64,000 nt of DNA from Harmothoe impar (Eukaryota; Annelida; Polychaeta; Phyllodocida; Polynoidae). The notes beneath the pieces are model-generated. The model worked only from the letters and a program-made list of their open reading frames with translations. It made no database searches and had not been told where the DNA came from. Made by a program: the position numbers and the translations under genes. The stretch lies in the NCBI GenBank assembly GCA_947462335.1, contig OX381717.1, positions 20,513,166-20,577,165 on the forward strand, in the 5' to 3' direction. Position 1 is the stretch's first letter, and every line of letters starts with the position of its first letter. This document shows positions 1 to 10,315 of the stretch, piece by piece.

Positions 1-1461
1 GCGCGTGTGGTAAGCGGCTTAAATCTAAAGAAAAAAAATCACCCTCTCCTGTCGTCAGCAGTCAGCTGGCCGGCGGCTGGAAAATGCGATTAGAGGGATG
101 ATGAGCGCGGTTTTTTATATTCAATATATTAGAAGTGTGCTTTGTTGCTTATATAGTTCATTATGCGTTTAAAATGTTCGCGAGTATCGTAGAAATGTAC
201 AAAAATCCTATTGTGGCGCCATCTGACGAAAAGAGCGGAGAACTATACTAGGGTATGGCGAGCTAGACTAGAGCATGTAATCACTAGGCGGCAGAGTGGT
301 CAAAAGACAATCTCGTAGTAGTAGGTCTACTTGGATCTTGAGTAGCCACCCTTGTGGTTGCAATTACCTAGACTAGTTGACCCTGCCAGCCTGGTCAAGT
401 GAAATTAGTAAGGAGACCGCACATTAACGCGCTCCACAGTCTTTAGACAGTTAAGACTATAGTACCGTAGATTCTACTGTGTACTCACACTAACTATTTA
501 CAGTGCTACATATTCATACCCGTGTTCTAAGTGTTTTTTTAGAAAAAAGCGATCTACTCACCCATTTTTTTTAGACAAACTCCTATTAGCAGGTAACCCC
601 TGTATAAACCATACTGCAAAGATCTGCTACTTCGAGCGTCTGCCTCGTGACTGATAGTGTACAACAAGACGAAGTGGGCAGAGGTGAAGTACTGTTCCAA
701 GAAAAATTGAGGCTCTTTATATAGCTGAGAGAGCGGCTAATCCGGATGTTCTAAGCTTGTTTTCACCTAGAGCCCCACCCTCTTCCAGAGAGGAATCAAA
801 TTGCTTTTCACCTGGACCCTTCCACCCCTCATCCATCAGCATGAAAAGAGGGATAACAAGTGTAACGTGCGCTACATGTATATGGGATTATAGCTGGTGA
901 AGAGATAAAGCCAGGTCAACTGTGTATACAAAGACTACAGGAGGTGATTAACGACAGGTGTGACGCGCCAGCCCGTGGACGGATTATCTTCTAAGCTGAC
1001 GCTTATTCAACTAGCCAGCTGCCGTCCGCTCCACTCACCACGGCAAGAGGAGGTGCTTTTGTTTTACACTTAAGTCGCTTACCACATGTACTCGTCTCTA
1101 CCTCACAGACAGACACCCTCTCGCTTGCTTCACGACCCCTGTAGCTTTTTTTGTATACACACTCTAATCTCATAACCCCCTGATCCGTTATACAGGTAAC
1201 GGGTATTCTCTTTTAAATAGCTGCCAGTCAGCCTGCGGCAGCTGAAAACGACGGTAAGTAGCTTAGCTCTAGAAGCAAGAAGGCGTATATAAGGAGGCTG
1301 ACACGTGTATAGGCGCCTTATAAGTCGGCAGGGGGTAAATACTAGTGAAAAAGGAAGGCAGGTGTGCAGGTAGCTTTCTAACAGACACGTGTGTGCACTA
1401 AGCTGCTTAAGTCTAAACCCACCTGCAGTAGTCAGGTAGCATGTGAAAACCTACTTAACAG
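1..1461 (+). repeat. Left terminal inverted repeat arm of element 1 (inner part)
   Basis: This is a near-perfect reverse complement of 3674-5134. It holds modules also found in the other Polinton-like element: GGTAAGYRGCTTA-type boxes (near 8, 1069 and 1252), a block with CACAGACAGACAC followed by GTATACACACTCTAA and TTATACAGGTAAC (1107-1200), and a TATA promoter (1286-1293). The arm continues beyond the window start. The absence of an ORF and the near identity of the arms point to recent homogenisation or insertion. Confidence 0.9.
1286..1293 (+). promoter_or_regulatory. TATA box in left TIR (rightward)
   Basis: TATATAAG follows the module AGCTTAGCTCTAGAAGC. The same arrangement lies upstream of the PC4-like gene at 40362-40369, over about 60 nearly identical bases. 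It points into the centre of element 1, antisense to the only ORF there. It may simply be the symmetric copy of the promoter in the right arm. Confidence 0.6.
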
Positions 1462-2316
1462 CAGCAGCTGACACTAGTGTCAGCTGCAGCAGCTGCACGA
1501 GCTGCTTGTGCTGCTTGTGCAGCGGCTATTTGTAAACTAATTAATACGACTTCCTCATTAAATTTGTCATCTACAACTGTTTCAATCTTAAGGTTTTTTT
1601 TTTGAGTTTATTCTTTTTTCAAATTTGGTCCCACCTCAAAAGAGGAATAGGACTCTGTAACAATGTAGCTCTCTTGATCAATTAACAGCCCCATTTTTCT
1701 TAGATGTCATCTGACAGCTTCTTGCTAGGCCAGGACATTGTTAAATAAACAACTTGGAAAGCTAATTACAGTTTTCTGGGCTTGAAATATGAGTATCTTG
1801 ACTGTAACAGCAGCCTTTTTACCGTATAGTCCTTCAACGGACTCTTGCTGGCCAGACTTTCAAGCAAGTTTGCCAAAGTCCAGCCTGTTATTGAATGTCC
1901 AGCCTAGCCTGACCCTCAGTAGAATGGTCCTTGACCCATCTATTATAGTCCAGCAGTGCCTGACCCTTGTATGAGAGTAGTATTGGCGACATTGGCTGAC
2001 TCTGATATTTACCTGTGTGTACGGGGGGAGGAGAGGGTTCACAGCCACAGCTCTCTTAAGGCAAAGCTTGCGCTTATAGAGCACTACTAGTGGGGGTTTG
2101 AATGAGGAGTCTATGGCGTTTGTCTTAAAAAAAAATAGCCATGGCACATGTCGATGTCGCTTAATTATGCTCATATCTCATGTCGATTTTAAGAATTGCT
2201 CATGTCAGCGGTACTATGTTTTTCAAGCTTCATGTCAAATGTCACTAGGCCTCATGTCGAATGTCGATTCTAAGAAACAGACATGTCGCCATCTCGAATT
2301 TAGTGGTCCACACCGC

Positions 2317-2354
<38 letters not shown>

Positions 2355-2637
2355 ATTTGCTGTTGCTGCTGCTGTTGGTGCTGCTGCTTGTGCTGCTCGT
2401 GCAGCTGCTGCAGCTGCTGACAGCTGCTGCTGCTTGTGCTGCTCGTGCAGCTGCTGCAGTTGCTGACGATGTCACGGATGCTGTTGACAGATGCTGCTGC
2501 TTGTGCTGCTCGTGCAGCTGCTGCTGCTGCTGACGATGTCACGGATGCTGCTGACAGATGCTGCTGCTTGTGCTGCACGAGACTGAGTAGCTGCTATTAC
2601 TAATGCTACTAATACTAGTATGAGAAAATACATTTAG
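1462..2637. other. Unique centre of element 1, non-coding part
   Basis: No convincing gene is seen. Bases 1462-1530 are rich in CAGCTG-type trinucleotides. Bases 1870-1970 repeat GTCCAGCCTG / CCTGACCCT phrases. Bases 2146-2290 repeat CATGTC at least six times. The interval then runs into the CTG/CAG array at 2313-2580. Short ORFs here are translations of the repeats. Confidence 0.6.
2313..2580. repeat. CTG/CAG trinucleotide and derived minisatellite
   Basis: A pure CTG run of about 12 units (2317-2352) is followed by three to four copies of a longer unit built from CTGCTGCTTGTGCTGCTCGT and CAGCTGCTGC, some ending in GACGATGTCACGGATGCTG. All six frames are open only because the repeat lacks stops. 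A shorter related tract lies at 1462-1530, at the inner edge of the left TIR arm. Confidence 0.9.
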
Positions 2638-3504
2638 TCAGTTGATTAAATCAAGGAGGTTTTCTGACTTCAGTGGATCGTTTAGCCATCGGCCACGGGC
2701 AAAACTTGAAACCATTTTATACATGGGACAATTGGCAGAGTCGAAACATGTTGGTACGATGGGATCGATCATGTTCATCATCAGTTCAGGCAAAGGAAGT
2801 GTGTCGACAGCACGCGAAAACTTCATGTCTGGATGTTTCAACACAAGGCCTTTTATCACACTCACACAGCTGCTTTGAAGAGTGAATCCTTGACCAAACT
2901 TGAGCTTTTCCAACACAGCTTTGGCCTCTTTCTGTGCAGTAAGGGATCTCTCTTTCGGGTTCATCTCAGTGCTGTCTAGCATGTCCTCAAAGTCTTTAAC
3001 ATAATGTTCCAACGGGCTACAAATGATGTACTCCAGATCATCGTCCGTATATGTCGTCTCCTCGCACCATATTGTGTCTTCTCCTGTTTCGAATTCCGTC
3101 ATTTTCTGAACAATCTCCTCGTGAGTGCCTTGCATATATCGAAGCTCCTTCAAAGACCTGATAACTTCTATGGCGAAGACTGAACAAATACCTGAAGGAA
3201 TTTCACCACAGTCAGGCCAAGTATACGGAGCTAAGAAAAATAGCTCCAACAAAATCTTCTCCCTCTGTCCAAATGAAACTACTTCCGTTCCGATGAAGTT
3301 GAAGCATGCTTCTATCCATTGCTCCTTGGTGACGTCCTTCCAATGTTTCTTTACCTCACATGCATCATAGGGCACTGTTTCTCTTCCTGCTTCAAGTGGA
3401 AGTTGCTTTTTCTTTCTTGGACTCATTTGGAGAGAGTTTCGATGCTCTGTAGCGTCAACACTTCGATAAGAAAAGTAGCTGAAAATAGCAGAACTAACCA
3501 TCAT
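2638..3504 (-). CDS. Unrecognised 288-aa intronless cargo protein of element 1
   Basis: This is an uninterrupted ORF of 288 codons starting with two adjacent ATGs (MMVSS). The product looks soluble and globular, with no signal peptide or membrane span. It has a basic patch near residue 30 (SPRKKKQ), an aromatic helical stretch around residues 50-95 containing EKILLELFF, an acidic segment around 140-165, and a Lys/Glu-rich helix near 190. I do not recognise the family. The layout of the 50-115 region faintly recalls small ciliary proteins of the CFAP119/CABCOCO1 type, but this is too weak to use as a name. It is the sole gene between the giant TIRs, and a TATA box in the right arm (3842-3849, minus) points at it, leaving a leader of about 310 nt. 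It may be a captured host gene. Confidence 0.6.
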   Translation of the reverse strand: MMVSSAIFSYFSYRSVDATEHRNSLQMSPRKKKQLPLEAGRETVPYDACEVKKHWKDVTKEQWIEACFNFIGTEVVSFGQREKILLELFFLAPYTWPDCGEIPSGICSVFAIEVIRSLKELRYMQGTHEEIVQKMTEFETGEDTIWCEETTYTDDDLEYIICSPLEHYVKDFEDMLDSTEMNPKERSLTAQKEAKAVLEKLKFGQGFTLQSSCVSVIKGLVLKHPDMKFSRAVDTLPLPELMMNMIDPIVPTCFDSANCPMYKMVSSFARGRWLNDPLKSENLLDLIN

Positions 3505-3841
3505 AACATTCTGAGCGAGCGTAGAGTGGACGATGCTGCGATGATGAAGGGCGGGTCGAGAAAGTGTGATGGGTGAGAGCGTCGTTTCACTCCTTATGTA
3601 CCCTGTCCTAGATAATCCTCTTAAACGGCTGAAAAGACTCTCTCAGTACAGAGTCTCTACTCAATTAAGAGATCTGTTAAGTAAGTTTTCACATGCTACC
3701 TGACTACTGCAGGTGGGTTTAGACTTAAGCAGCTTAGTGCACACACGTGTCTGTTAGAAAGCTACCTGCACACCTGCCTTCCTTTTTCACTAGTATTTAC
3801 CCCCTGCCGACTTATAAGGCGCCTATACACGTGTCAGCCTC

Positions 3842-3849
3842 CTTATATA
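3842..3849 (-). promoter_or_regulatory. TATA box in right TIR, driving the 288-aa gene
   Basis: This is the mirror image of the left-arm TATATAAG, preceded on the minus strand by AGCTTAGCTCTAGAAGC. It points leftward toward the ATG at 3504. The same upstream module precedes the PC4-like gene of element 2, so it is probably the family's conserved core promoter. Confidence 0.65.
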
Positions 3850-5444
3850 CGCCTTCTTGCTTCTAGAGCTAAGCTACTTACCGTCGTTTTCAGCTGCCGC
3901 AGGCTGACTGGCAGCTATTTAAAAGAGAATACCCGTTACCTGTATAACGGATCAGGGGGTTATGAGATTAGAGTGTGTATACAAAAAAAGCTACAGGGGT
4001 CGTGAAGCAAGCGAGAGGGTGTCTGTCTGTGAGGTAGAGACGAGTACATGTGGTAAGCGACTTAAGTGTAAAACAAAAGCACCTCCTCTTGCCGTGGTGA
4101 GTGGAGCGGACGGCAGCTGGCTAGTTGAATAAGCGTCAGCTTAGAAGATAATCCGTCCACGGGCTGGCGCGTCACACCTGTCGTTAATCACCTCCTGTAG
4201 TCTTTGTATACACAGTTGACCTGGCTTTATCTCTTCACCAGCTATAATCCCATATACATGTAGCGCACGTTACACTTGTTATCCCTCTTTTCATGCTGAT
4301 GGATGAGGGGTGGAAGGGTCCAGGTGAAAAGCAATTTGATTCCTCTCTGGAAGAGGGTGGGGCTCTAGGTGAAAACAAGCTTAGAACATCCGGATTAGCC
4401 GCTCTCTCAGCTATATAAAGAGCCTCAATTTTTCTTGGAACAGTACTTCACCTCTGCCCACTTCGTCTTGTTGTACACTATCAGTCACGAGGCAGACGCT
4501 CGAAGTAGCAGATCTTTGCAGTATGGTTTATACAGGGGTTACCTGCTAATAGGAGTTTGTCTAAAAAAAATGGGTGAGTAGATCGCTTTTTTCTAAAAAA
4601 ACACTTAGAACACGGGTATGAATATGTAGCACTGTAAATAGTTAGTGTGAGTACACAGTAGAATCTACGGTACTATAGTCTTAACTGTCTAAAGACTGTG
4701 GAGCGCGTTAATGTGCGGTCTCCTTACTAATTTCACTTGACCAGGCTGGCAGGGTCAACTAGTCTAGGTAATTGCAACCACAAGGGTGGCTACTCAAGAT
4801 CCAAGTAGACCTACTACTACGAGATTGTCTTTTGACCACTCTGCCGCCTAGTGATTACATGCTCTAGTCTAGCTCGCCATACCCTAGTATAGTTCTCCGC
4901 TCTTTTCGTCAGATGGCGCCACAATAGGATTTTTGTACATTTCTACGATACTCGCGAACATTTTAAACGCATAATGAACTATATAAGCAACAAAGCACAC
5001 TTCTAATATATTGAATATAAAAAACCGCGCTCATCATCCCTCTAATCGCATTTTCCAGCCGCCGGCCAGCTGACTGCTGACGACAGGAGAGGGTGATTTT
5101 TTTTCTTTAGATTTAAGCCGCTTACCACACGCGCGCCCTCTAGTCACAGACAGAGTGACAGAAAGGGAGGGGGTCGCTTTGTTCACGCTACCTGTAGTTG
5201 TTTTTCTATACACACTCTAAGCCCATGACCTGCTAATCCTTTATACAGGTAACACGTGTTCAACTAATTACACTATTGTATGACAGTCGGTACACGGATT
5301 AATTTTAAACCACCCTCCCATCTGGATCCATGTCTGGTGGGTGGAAGGATCCAGCTGAAAAGCGTGATTAGGGCTTTTGTTTCTCTTATGATAGCAGCAG
5401 GTCAGCATGCGACAGCTGAAAATGTCAGACTAAGTCGAATTGTT

Positions 5445-5516
5445 TGTTTACAAACAGTCACGTGTCACGTGGTGTTGTTTACAAACAAGAGAGCCACGTG
5501 GTGTTGTTTACAAACA
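5445..5516. promoter_or_regulatory. Three palindromic forkhead-type sites interleaved with E-boxes
   Basis: TGTTTACAAACA occurs at 5445-5456, 5476-5487 and 5505-5516, spaced 31 and 29 bases apart, close to three helical turns. CACGTG E-boxes lie between them. TGTTTAC is the core recognised by forkhead (FOX) proteins. The array is in the right TIR of element 1, and I do not see it in the TIRs of element 2. Confidence 0.6.
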
Positions 5517-5519
5517 AAC

Positions 5520-5832
5520 CCTAAGTAGGTCACGTTACCCTAGTTACCAGAATGCCGGCTTCTGATTGGCTGAGCCTAAGTAGGTCACGTGACGTAAGTA
5601 AGTCACGTTACCATGGTTACCAGAATGCCGGCCTCTGATTGGCTGAGAGCTTCTAAGTAGGTCAGTAGGTTACCCAGAATGCACCACTAATCCCCTAAGT
5701 AGGTCACTTCCGGTCACGTGACCAAATGGAGGCCTCTGATTGGCTGCAGGGTTACCCAGAATGCACCACTAATCCCCTAAGTAGGTCACTTCCGGTCACG
5801 TGACCAAATGGAGGCCTCTGATTGGCTGCAGG
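5520..5832. promoter_or_regulatory. Subterminal array of CCAAT, E-box, ETS and CRE-like sites with 82-bp tandem repeat
   Basis: Two tandem 82-bp units (5669-5750 and 5751-5832) each contain TTACCCAGAATGCA, ACTTCCGG (ETS type), GGTCACGTGACC (E-box) and CTGATTGG (inverted CCAAT). Upstream are further CCAAT copies and CACGTGACGTAA. The same combination forms both TIRs of element 2. These are the classic site types of ubiquitously active cellular promoters. Transcription-factor names are by motif similarity only. Confidence 0.7.
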
Positions 5833-5891
5833 TCGATTGAGTAATAAACAGTACTTAACTATAGTCCCGTTCCGATACATACAATACTACT

Positions 5892-5897
5892 CCTGTG
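5892..5897. other. Presumed 6-bp target site duplication of element 1 (right copy)
   Basis: CCTGTG directly follows the terminal ...ATACTACT. The partner copy would lie about 760 bases left of the window and cannot be checked here. The offset is set by analogy with element 2, where both copies are visible. Confidence 0.55.
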
Positions 5898-5953
5898 ACA
5901 TGGCATTCTAGGTCAAAAAATATATGTTAGGTTGAATATGGAGTAATTTGTCA

Positions 5954-6854
5954 TTAAGGTGGGTCGCTACCCTTCGATCAAAGTTAACAGAATGTTTCTA
6001 ATTTTTTTCTACAGACAGGCTGAATCATATAGAATCGAAAAATGAAAAGAAAAATAGGGGGTCCCGACCTACTTTTTTAGATACAGAATTTTGAAGAATT
6101 AAAGTATTTAAATTTTTCTCAAAAAACGAGAAAAAAGTGTGCAATCTTCAATTTTTTTTTTAAATATCAACCACTATGCACAGAAATGTAAAACTACACA
6201 TGTAAAACACCTGTATGTTCCACTCGGCTGCAAAATTAATTTTACAAGTATATGCCATGGCATTCTGGGTAAAAATATGATGTTTTGGGAAGAAATAGGA
6301 ATAAACTGCTATTATTTTGTAGCCTTATTGGCTAAAAATTGTATTAAAAAATAACAGAATTTTTTTTTACTCTCTCAGATCATTTGCTAACATATGAAAG
6401 TGATTTTGATAGGGGGTCCCGGGCATATTTTTAGGTTTTTTGGCCTTTGAAGTTAAAAAATATAGCAAAAACGGTCTAAATCTTACATTTAAAGCTAAAA
6501 ATAAAGTGTAAAATGGCTAGAATCAGAGTAGAAAATGGCTACAATTAATACCCTTGATTATTCTAAGTAACTTAATGAGAATTACATCATTCTAGATAAT
6601 GATTTATTGGTAAATAGATTCAATATTCTAACTTTTGACAAAAATAGCAAATATCACTTGCTACAAATATATAAAATATTCAAAGTCTAAAAGAATGCTC
6701 AATTTTACTCAAAATCTCCCAATATTTTAACATGGCTTAGTCAGCATATATATGTATCAGATTATGTAATATTAGCTAATTCTGATACATTTAAGCTATA
6801 TGCGCAGATACCTGCGCAGTGTGTCCATATTCAAGAGATAGCGACCCACCTTAA
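5954..6854. mobile_element. MITE-like element with TTAA ends
   Basis: The 16-bp sequence TTAAGGTGGGTCGCTA (5954-5969) recurs as its exact reverse complement at 6839-6854. The outer TTAA suggests piggyBac-type insertion. The inside is AT-rich with no ORF. It contains a phrase GGGGTCCCG followed by a T-rich stretch and GGCCTTTGAAGT near 6410-6460, and related versions occur near 6045 and 6963. Confidence 0.65.
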
Positions 6855-7501
6855 TTAAACACAAAATCGATTAAAATAAGCAGTAAAAAAGTTGTAATTT
6901 TTCTTAAACTTTATGAAGAGAATATTAAGATCATTTGCAAACTGGTAAGACAAAATTTAACATGGGGTCCCGTGCATTATTTTGGTGTTTTGGGCCTTCG
7001 AAGTAAAGAAGTTGTACTGAAAAAGTGTGCTAAATAAGATATTTGAAGTGTTGCATTATGGGTAAATTGCTAACAATCATGTTATAAAATCGTCTCATTA
7101 TGTAGCCTGGGTATATTTAAGCAATCTATTCACCTTCATAGTCTGATTTGTATCATTTATTGGTTTATAAATATGGCTGATAACAAAATGTCATATGTGT
7201 TACTTTTTAGGTAAAATAGTGCTCCACAGGCCCTTAGCCTCGTTAACTAGTTTTACGACTAGTCACCGTTGATAACAAAATGTCAGAAATGCAAAAAGAA
7301 AAATCACTTTAATTATTATACAAAATATAAAGTCTGATAAAAAAAACAATTCTGGTCAGATTTGTCCAAAGATTTACAAGGATGAAGAGGGTATAGAGGA
7401 CCATATGCCTACCAAATAATTACATAATTCTGAGGTATTTAAGGTAGATGCGCGGAAACATGCACAGTGGTCCCGTTTTCAATGGTATCAACCTACCTTA
7501 A
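6855..7501. repeat. Diverged second unit of the TTAA MITE
   Basis: The unit repeats the internal landmarks of the preceding element in the same order: CATTTGC, GGGGTCCCG, GGCCTTCGAAGT, a GCGCGGAAAC/GCACAGTG phrase, and a terminal ACCTACCTTAA at 7491-7501 corresponding to ACCCACCTTAA. It looks like a tandem partial copy that has lost its own left end. Confidence 0.5.
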
Positions 7502-8110
7502 GGTATGTGTCAATCTTTAGATCATTTTAGGTTTTAAAGTGTGATGTCTCCTATATTTAGTCTCAGTCTGAGAGGCGGATATTATGGTAAAAAGAAGAAG
7601 TTGAGTCAAGTTTGGAGCTAATCCATTTATTGCTGCTCAAGGGTGACTATAGTACATAGCAAATAATATATAAATATAGTTTTATAGATTAGATGACAGC
7701 TTTCAGCATATCAGAGAGCAACCCAGTTGATATGTCTAGCAGAGATTCATGAGTAAGAAAGTTCCTCAGCTCGGCTACCAATTGTCAAACAGTAAGGCTG
7801 ATGTAGCCTTAAACTAGCCTGGCAAGCCATCCCGAGTGATGATGACTCAGCGAGTGAAATCCAAACTACAGTAGCAATCTGAGTTGAGTGTGTTGCAGTA
7901 CACAATGTAAAGTGTGTACAGTAGTTGTCTCTGTCAACATGTTTACCAACATCTACATAAACATAATTGTAACTATGACCCAGGCACAGACAAAGGTTTT
8001 ATGTAAAATTGCTGTTATTGCAATCATTGTCAGTTGTAAATTGTAAGTTATATGTTTATAGGGCATAGAGGAACAAGAACTGTTTTATGCATCAGGTTGT
8101 TTTTGATGCA
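7502..8110 (-). other. 3' flank/UTR of the LRR-PAN gene
   Basis: There is no further coding potential. A minus-strand AATAAA (7626-7631) lies about 480 bases downstream of the stop codon and is the most plausible poly(A) signal. Confidence 0.4.
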
Positions 8111-9908
8111 TTACTGTACCAGTAACCAACATTTGTTCTGGGATGTGTTAAATGCATAGCCAGCACACTGAGGCCCGTACATGAAGCAGCCCAGGGCACA
8201 GCGCGGTGCATCGGTGTAGGTTGTATTCTGTACCACAGAGCCGCCATGTTTGTCAAGGGTAGAGGGACTGTAGAGGTTACCATTACTGTTTCCTGATTTC
8301 CTGTCAAACACTTCTGCACCCTGATTGATGACCTTTAGATGATCTGTAAGGCAATTCAAAAATGGGCTTTTATTTATGTAATTAAGACAATTATTGGTAT
8401 TTTTGACGTTTGAATTAAAGGTTCAGCCTGCTAAAAAGATCCTCTGTTTCAGATGCTTTCTAGGCAAAAAGTCTCGACTGCTAAGGTGGGGCAACCTAGT
8501 CCCCCATCTTTCAATGTAAGATCAAAATTATATACAGTCAGATGATATTACTCAGTGCTTTATGATAAGAATTTTTCTTTTTTAATTTGAGTGGTACAAT
8601 AATGATTATAGAATTCTTTTGTAATATGTTGATGAAATGAAATAGATTTGAATAATGGGTTATCTTACCGTGGCATCCTAGATCAGCTTCTGGAATGTCG
8701 CTGAATAAGCCCATGTTGATATTTGTGCATGTAAACTCATTAAACATTAAATTAGATCCCACAGCCTCATCCTGTTTCTTCAACCAACACAAAGAATTAT
8801 CACAGAAAATTGGATTACCAGATAGGTCTAGAACCACAGGTTTTGCCCTTCCATTGTTTGAAATGTCACCCAATGTTTTTAATTGATTATTCTGAACTTC
8901 CAATATCACCAGATCATCCATATCCTTCAGAGCATGTACTGGTAAGCTTGTCAACATGTTATATGATAGGTTTATATGTGTTAGCTTTCTCAAACTTCCT
9001 GCTATTGCAGCTGGGAAATCAGCAATGAGATTATGTTGAAAGTTTATGTCCCTCAGACGAACAGCATACCTCAATTCTGCAGGGATGCCACTCATCTTGT
9101 TATTGTTCATTTTAAGCCTTTCCAGATTGGGCATTCTCTCAAATAGGGAAAAATCTAAAGAGGCATTGATAGGGATGATGGAATAGCGAAAATGTAGACG
9201 CATTATTTTCAAAGTTTCCACTTCTGCATGATCAGGGGAGCTGGCTTGCACCCAGGGTAGTGAGGGAATGCTGTTGGAAGCTATGTATAGTGTTGTCAAT
9301 GCAGGTAATTCTGAGATGATGGGCAGCCTGGTGATTCCATTCGAACTCAAGGCCAGTGTACTTAACCTTGTATTATTTTTCAGACATGATAAGTCTACTT
9401 CTGATATCTGGTTGTCACTAAGAGATAATTCTTCCAAGTAGGGCAAAGTACCAAGTGATACTGGTATTGATGCTAACTTGCTATAGCCCACCATTAGTCT
9501 TTTCAATGAAGGAAGATTAACAATAGAATCTTTCAGGATATTTGTAATCATACTACCAGCTATAGAAACAATTTCCAAATTAACAAGGCCAGAAATATTA
9601 GGAAAGGTGGCCAGCCTGTTTGTGACTTTAATATGGAATTCTCTGATGTCTCTAAGTGGGATGAATGCATCGAAGTCAAAAGATGTAAGGTTTGGGTTAT
9701 CTTTGAAGGTAAGTATAGAGACAAGTGGTAACTTTTCTAATAGAGCTTTTGAAACAGTTTTTAAAGATTCATCAGTAATCTTGACAGATGTTGATTGTGA
9801 GTATGATCCACTTAAAATGGCATCTTCCGACACTCCGGTTTTCCCATATATTGGTGGTAATATGAACACCATAGTCATCATGATAGCACGATATAAAGCA
9901 GCCTCCAT
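8111..9908 (-). CDS. Secreted leucine-rich-repeat protein with C-terminal PAN/apple-like domain (two exons)
   Basis: Exon 1 runs from the ATG at 9908 to 8669 and exon 2 from 8343 to the TAA at 8111-8113. The junction is CACG|GTAAGA to TTACAG|ATC, a phase-1 intron of 325 bp (8344-8668) that keeps frame and gives about 490 residues. Residues 1-22 form a hydrophobic signal peptide. Residues about 40-360 hold roughly a dozen LRRs (for example LEELSLSDNQIS, LTTLYIASNSI, LTHINLSYNML). Residues about 370-412 form an LRR C-cap with paired cysteines (FCDNSLCWL...FTCTNI...LGC). Exon 2 encodes a cysteine pattern, CALGC-x6-C-x10-C, typical of PAN/apple modules. No membrane span is visible, so it is probably a secreted recognition or adhesion protein. 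The ligand is unknown, and further 3' exons cannot be excluded. Confidence 0.8.
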
Positions 9909-9927
9909 TGTTGAATAGAGAATGGAG

Positions 9928-10315
9928 CTGAAACAAATTTTAGAAGTGACAGTAATGTGTGTAGGTTTAAGAATGCCATCTATGGTATTATGTTTCCAAA
10001 TATTCTTTGAACAAACTGTCTTTTTTCATATCAAATGTTCAGATTGAAATGACATAAACCAGTTTTTGACCAAAAACAACATGTTATCATGGACATGAAT
10101 ATTGATTTCCTACATCTACATTCCCTTCATTCTGATGTTAATCTGTTGCTATTATGTGCCATACAGTGCCAGTTTCTGTTGCTGCATTGGTGCATCAGGG
10201 CAGCCCTGCATGAGAGTATCAAACCATTGAGTTACAATATTCCCCTTTGAAGATGAATGTGTTTGCCATTAAATGAAATTCTCTGGTACCTTATAAATGT
10301 AGAGATAAGACTCAC
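9928..10315 (-). other. Putative 5' UTR intron of the LRR-PAN gene
   Basis: On the minus strand, CAAAG|GTGAGT at 10316/10315 is a strong donor and TTTGTTTCAG ending at 9928 a strong acceptor, 19 bases before the ATG. This would put a short untranslated exon upstream of 10316. Splice signals alone support it. Confidence 0.4.

Larger units (their letters stand above)
1..5891. mobile_element. Polinton/Maverick-like element 1, right part (left end outside window)
   Basis: The right terminus (about 5835-5891) matches the terminus of the complete element at 37483-46999 almost base for base and ends in ...ATACTACT at 5891, followed by CCTGTG as the presumed 6-bp target duplication. Bases 1-1461 are the reverse complement of 3674-5134 (paired positions sum to 5135; one mismatch seen at the inner edge). 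The TIR should therefore run from 3674 to 5891, about 2.2 kb, and the left end should lie about 757 bases before the window, giving an element near 6.6 kb. The only long ORF in the unique centre is 2638-3504 on the minus strand. No polymerase or integrase is visible, so this copy is probably non-autonomous. Family assignment rests on shared termini with the polymerase-bearing element; 6-bp duplications are typical of Polintons. Confidence 0.8.
3674..5891 (-). repeat. Right terminal inverted repeat of element 1
   Basis: The inner 1461 bases (3674-5134) mirror 1-1461. The outer 757 bases have their partner outside the window. The arm contains both orientations of one module block: reversed at about 3899-4080 and forward at about 5115-5260 (CACAGACAGA, TATACACACTCTAA, TTATACAGGTAAC). 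The outer end (5520-5891) is a transcription-factor-site array shared with the TIRs of element 2. Confidence 0.9.

Noticed and set aside
2245..2578. Overlapping ORFs on both strands rich in Ala, Leu, Cys, Ser or Gln
   Set aside because: All are translations of the CTG/CAG array and its derived minisatellite.
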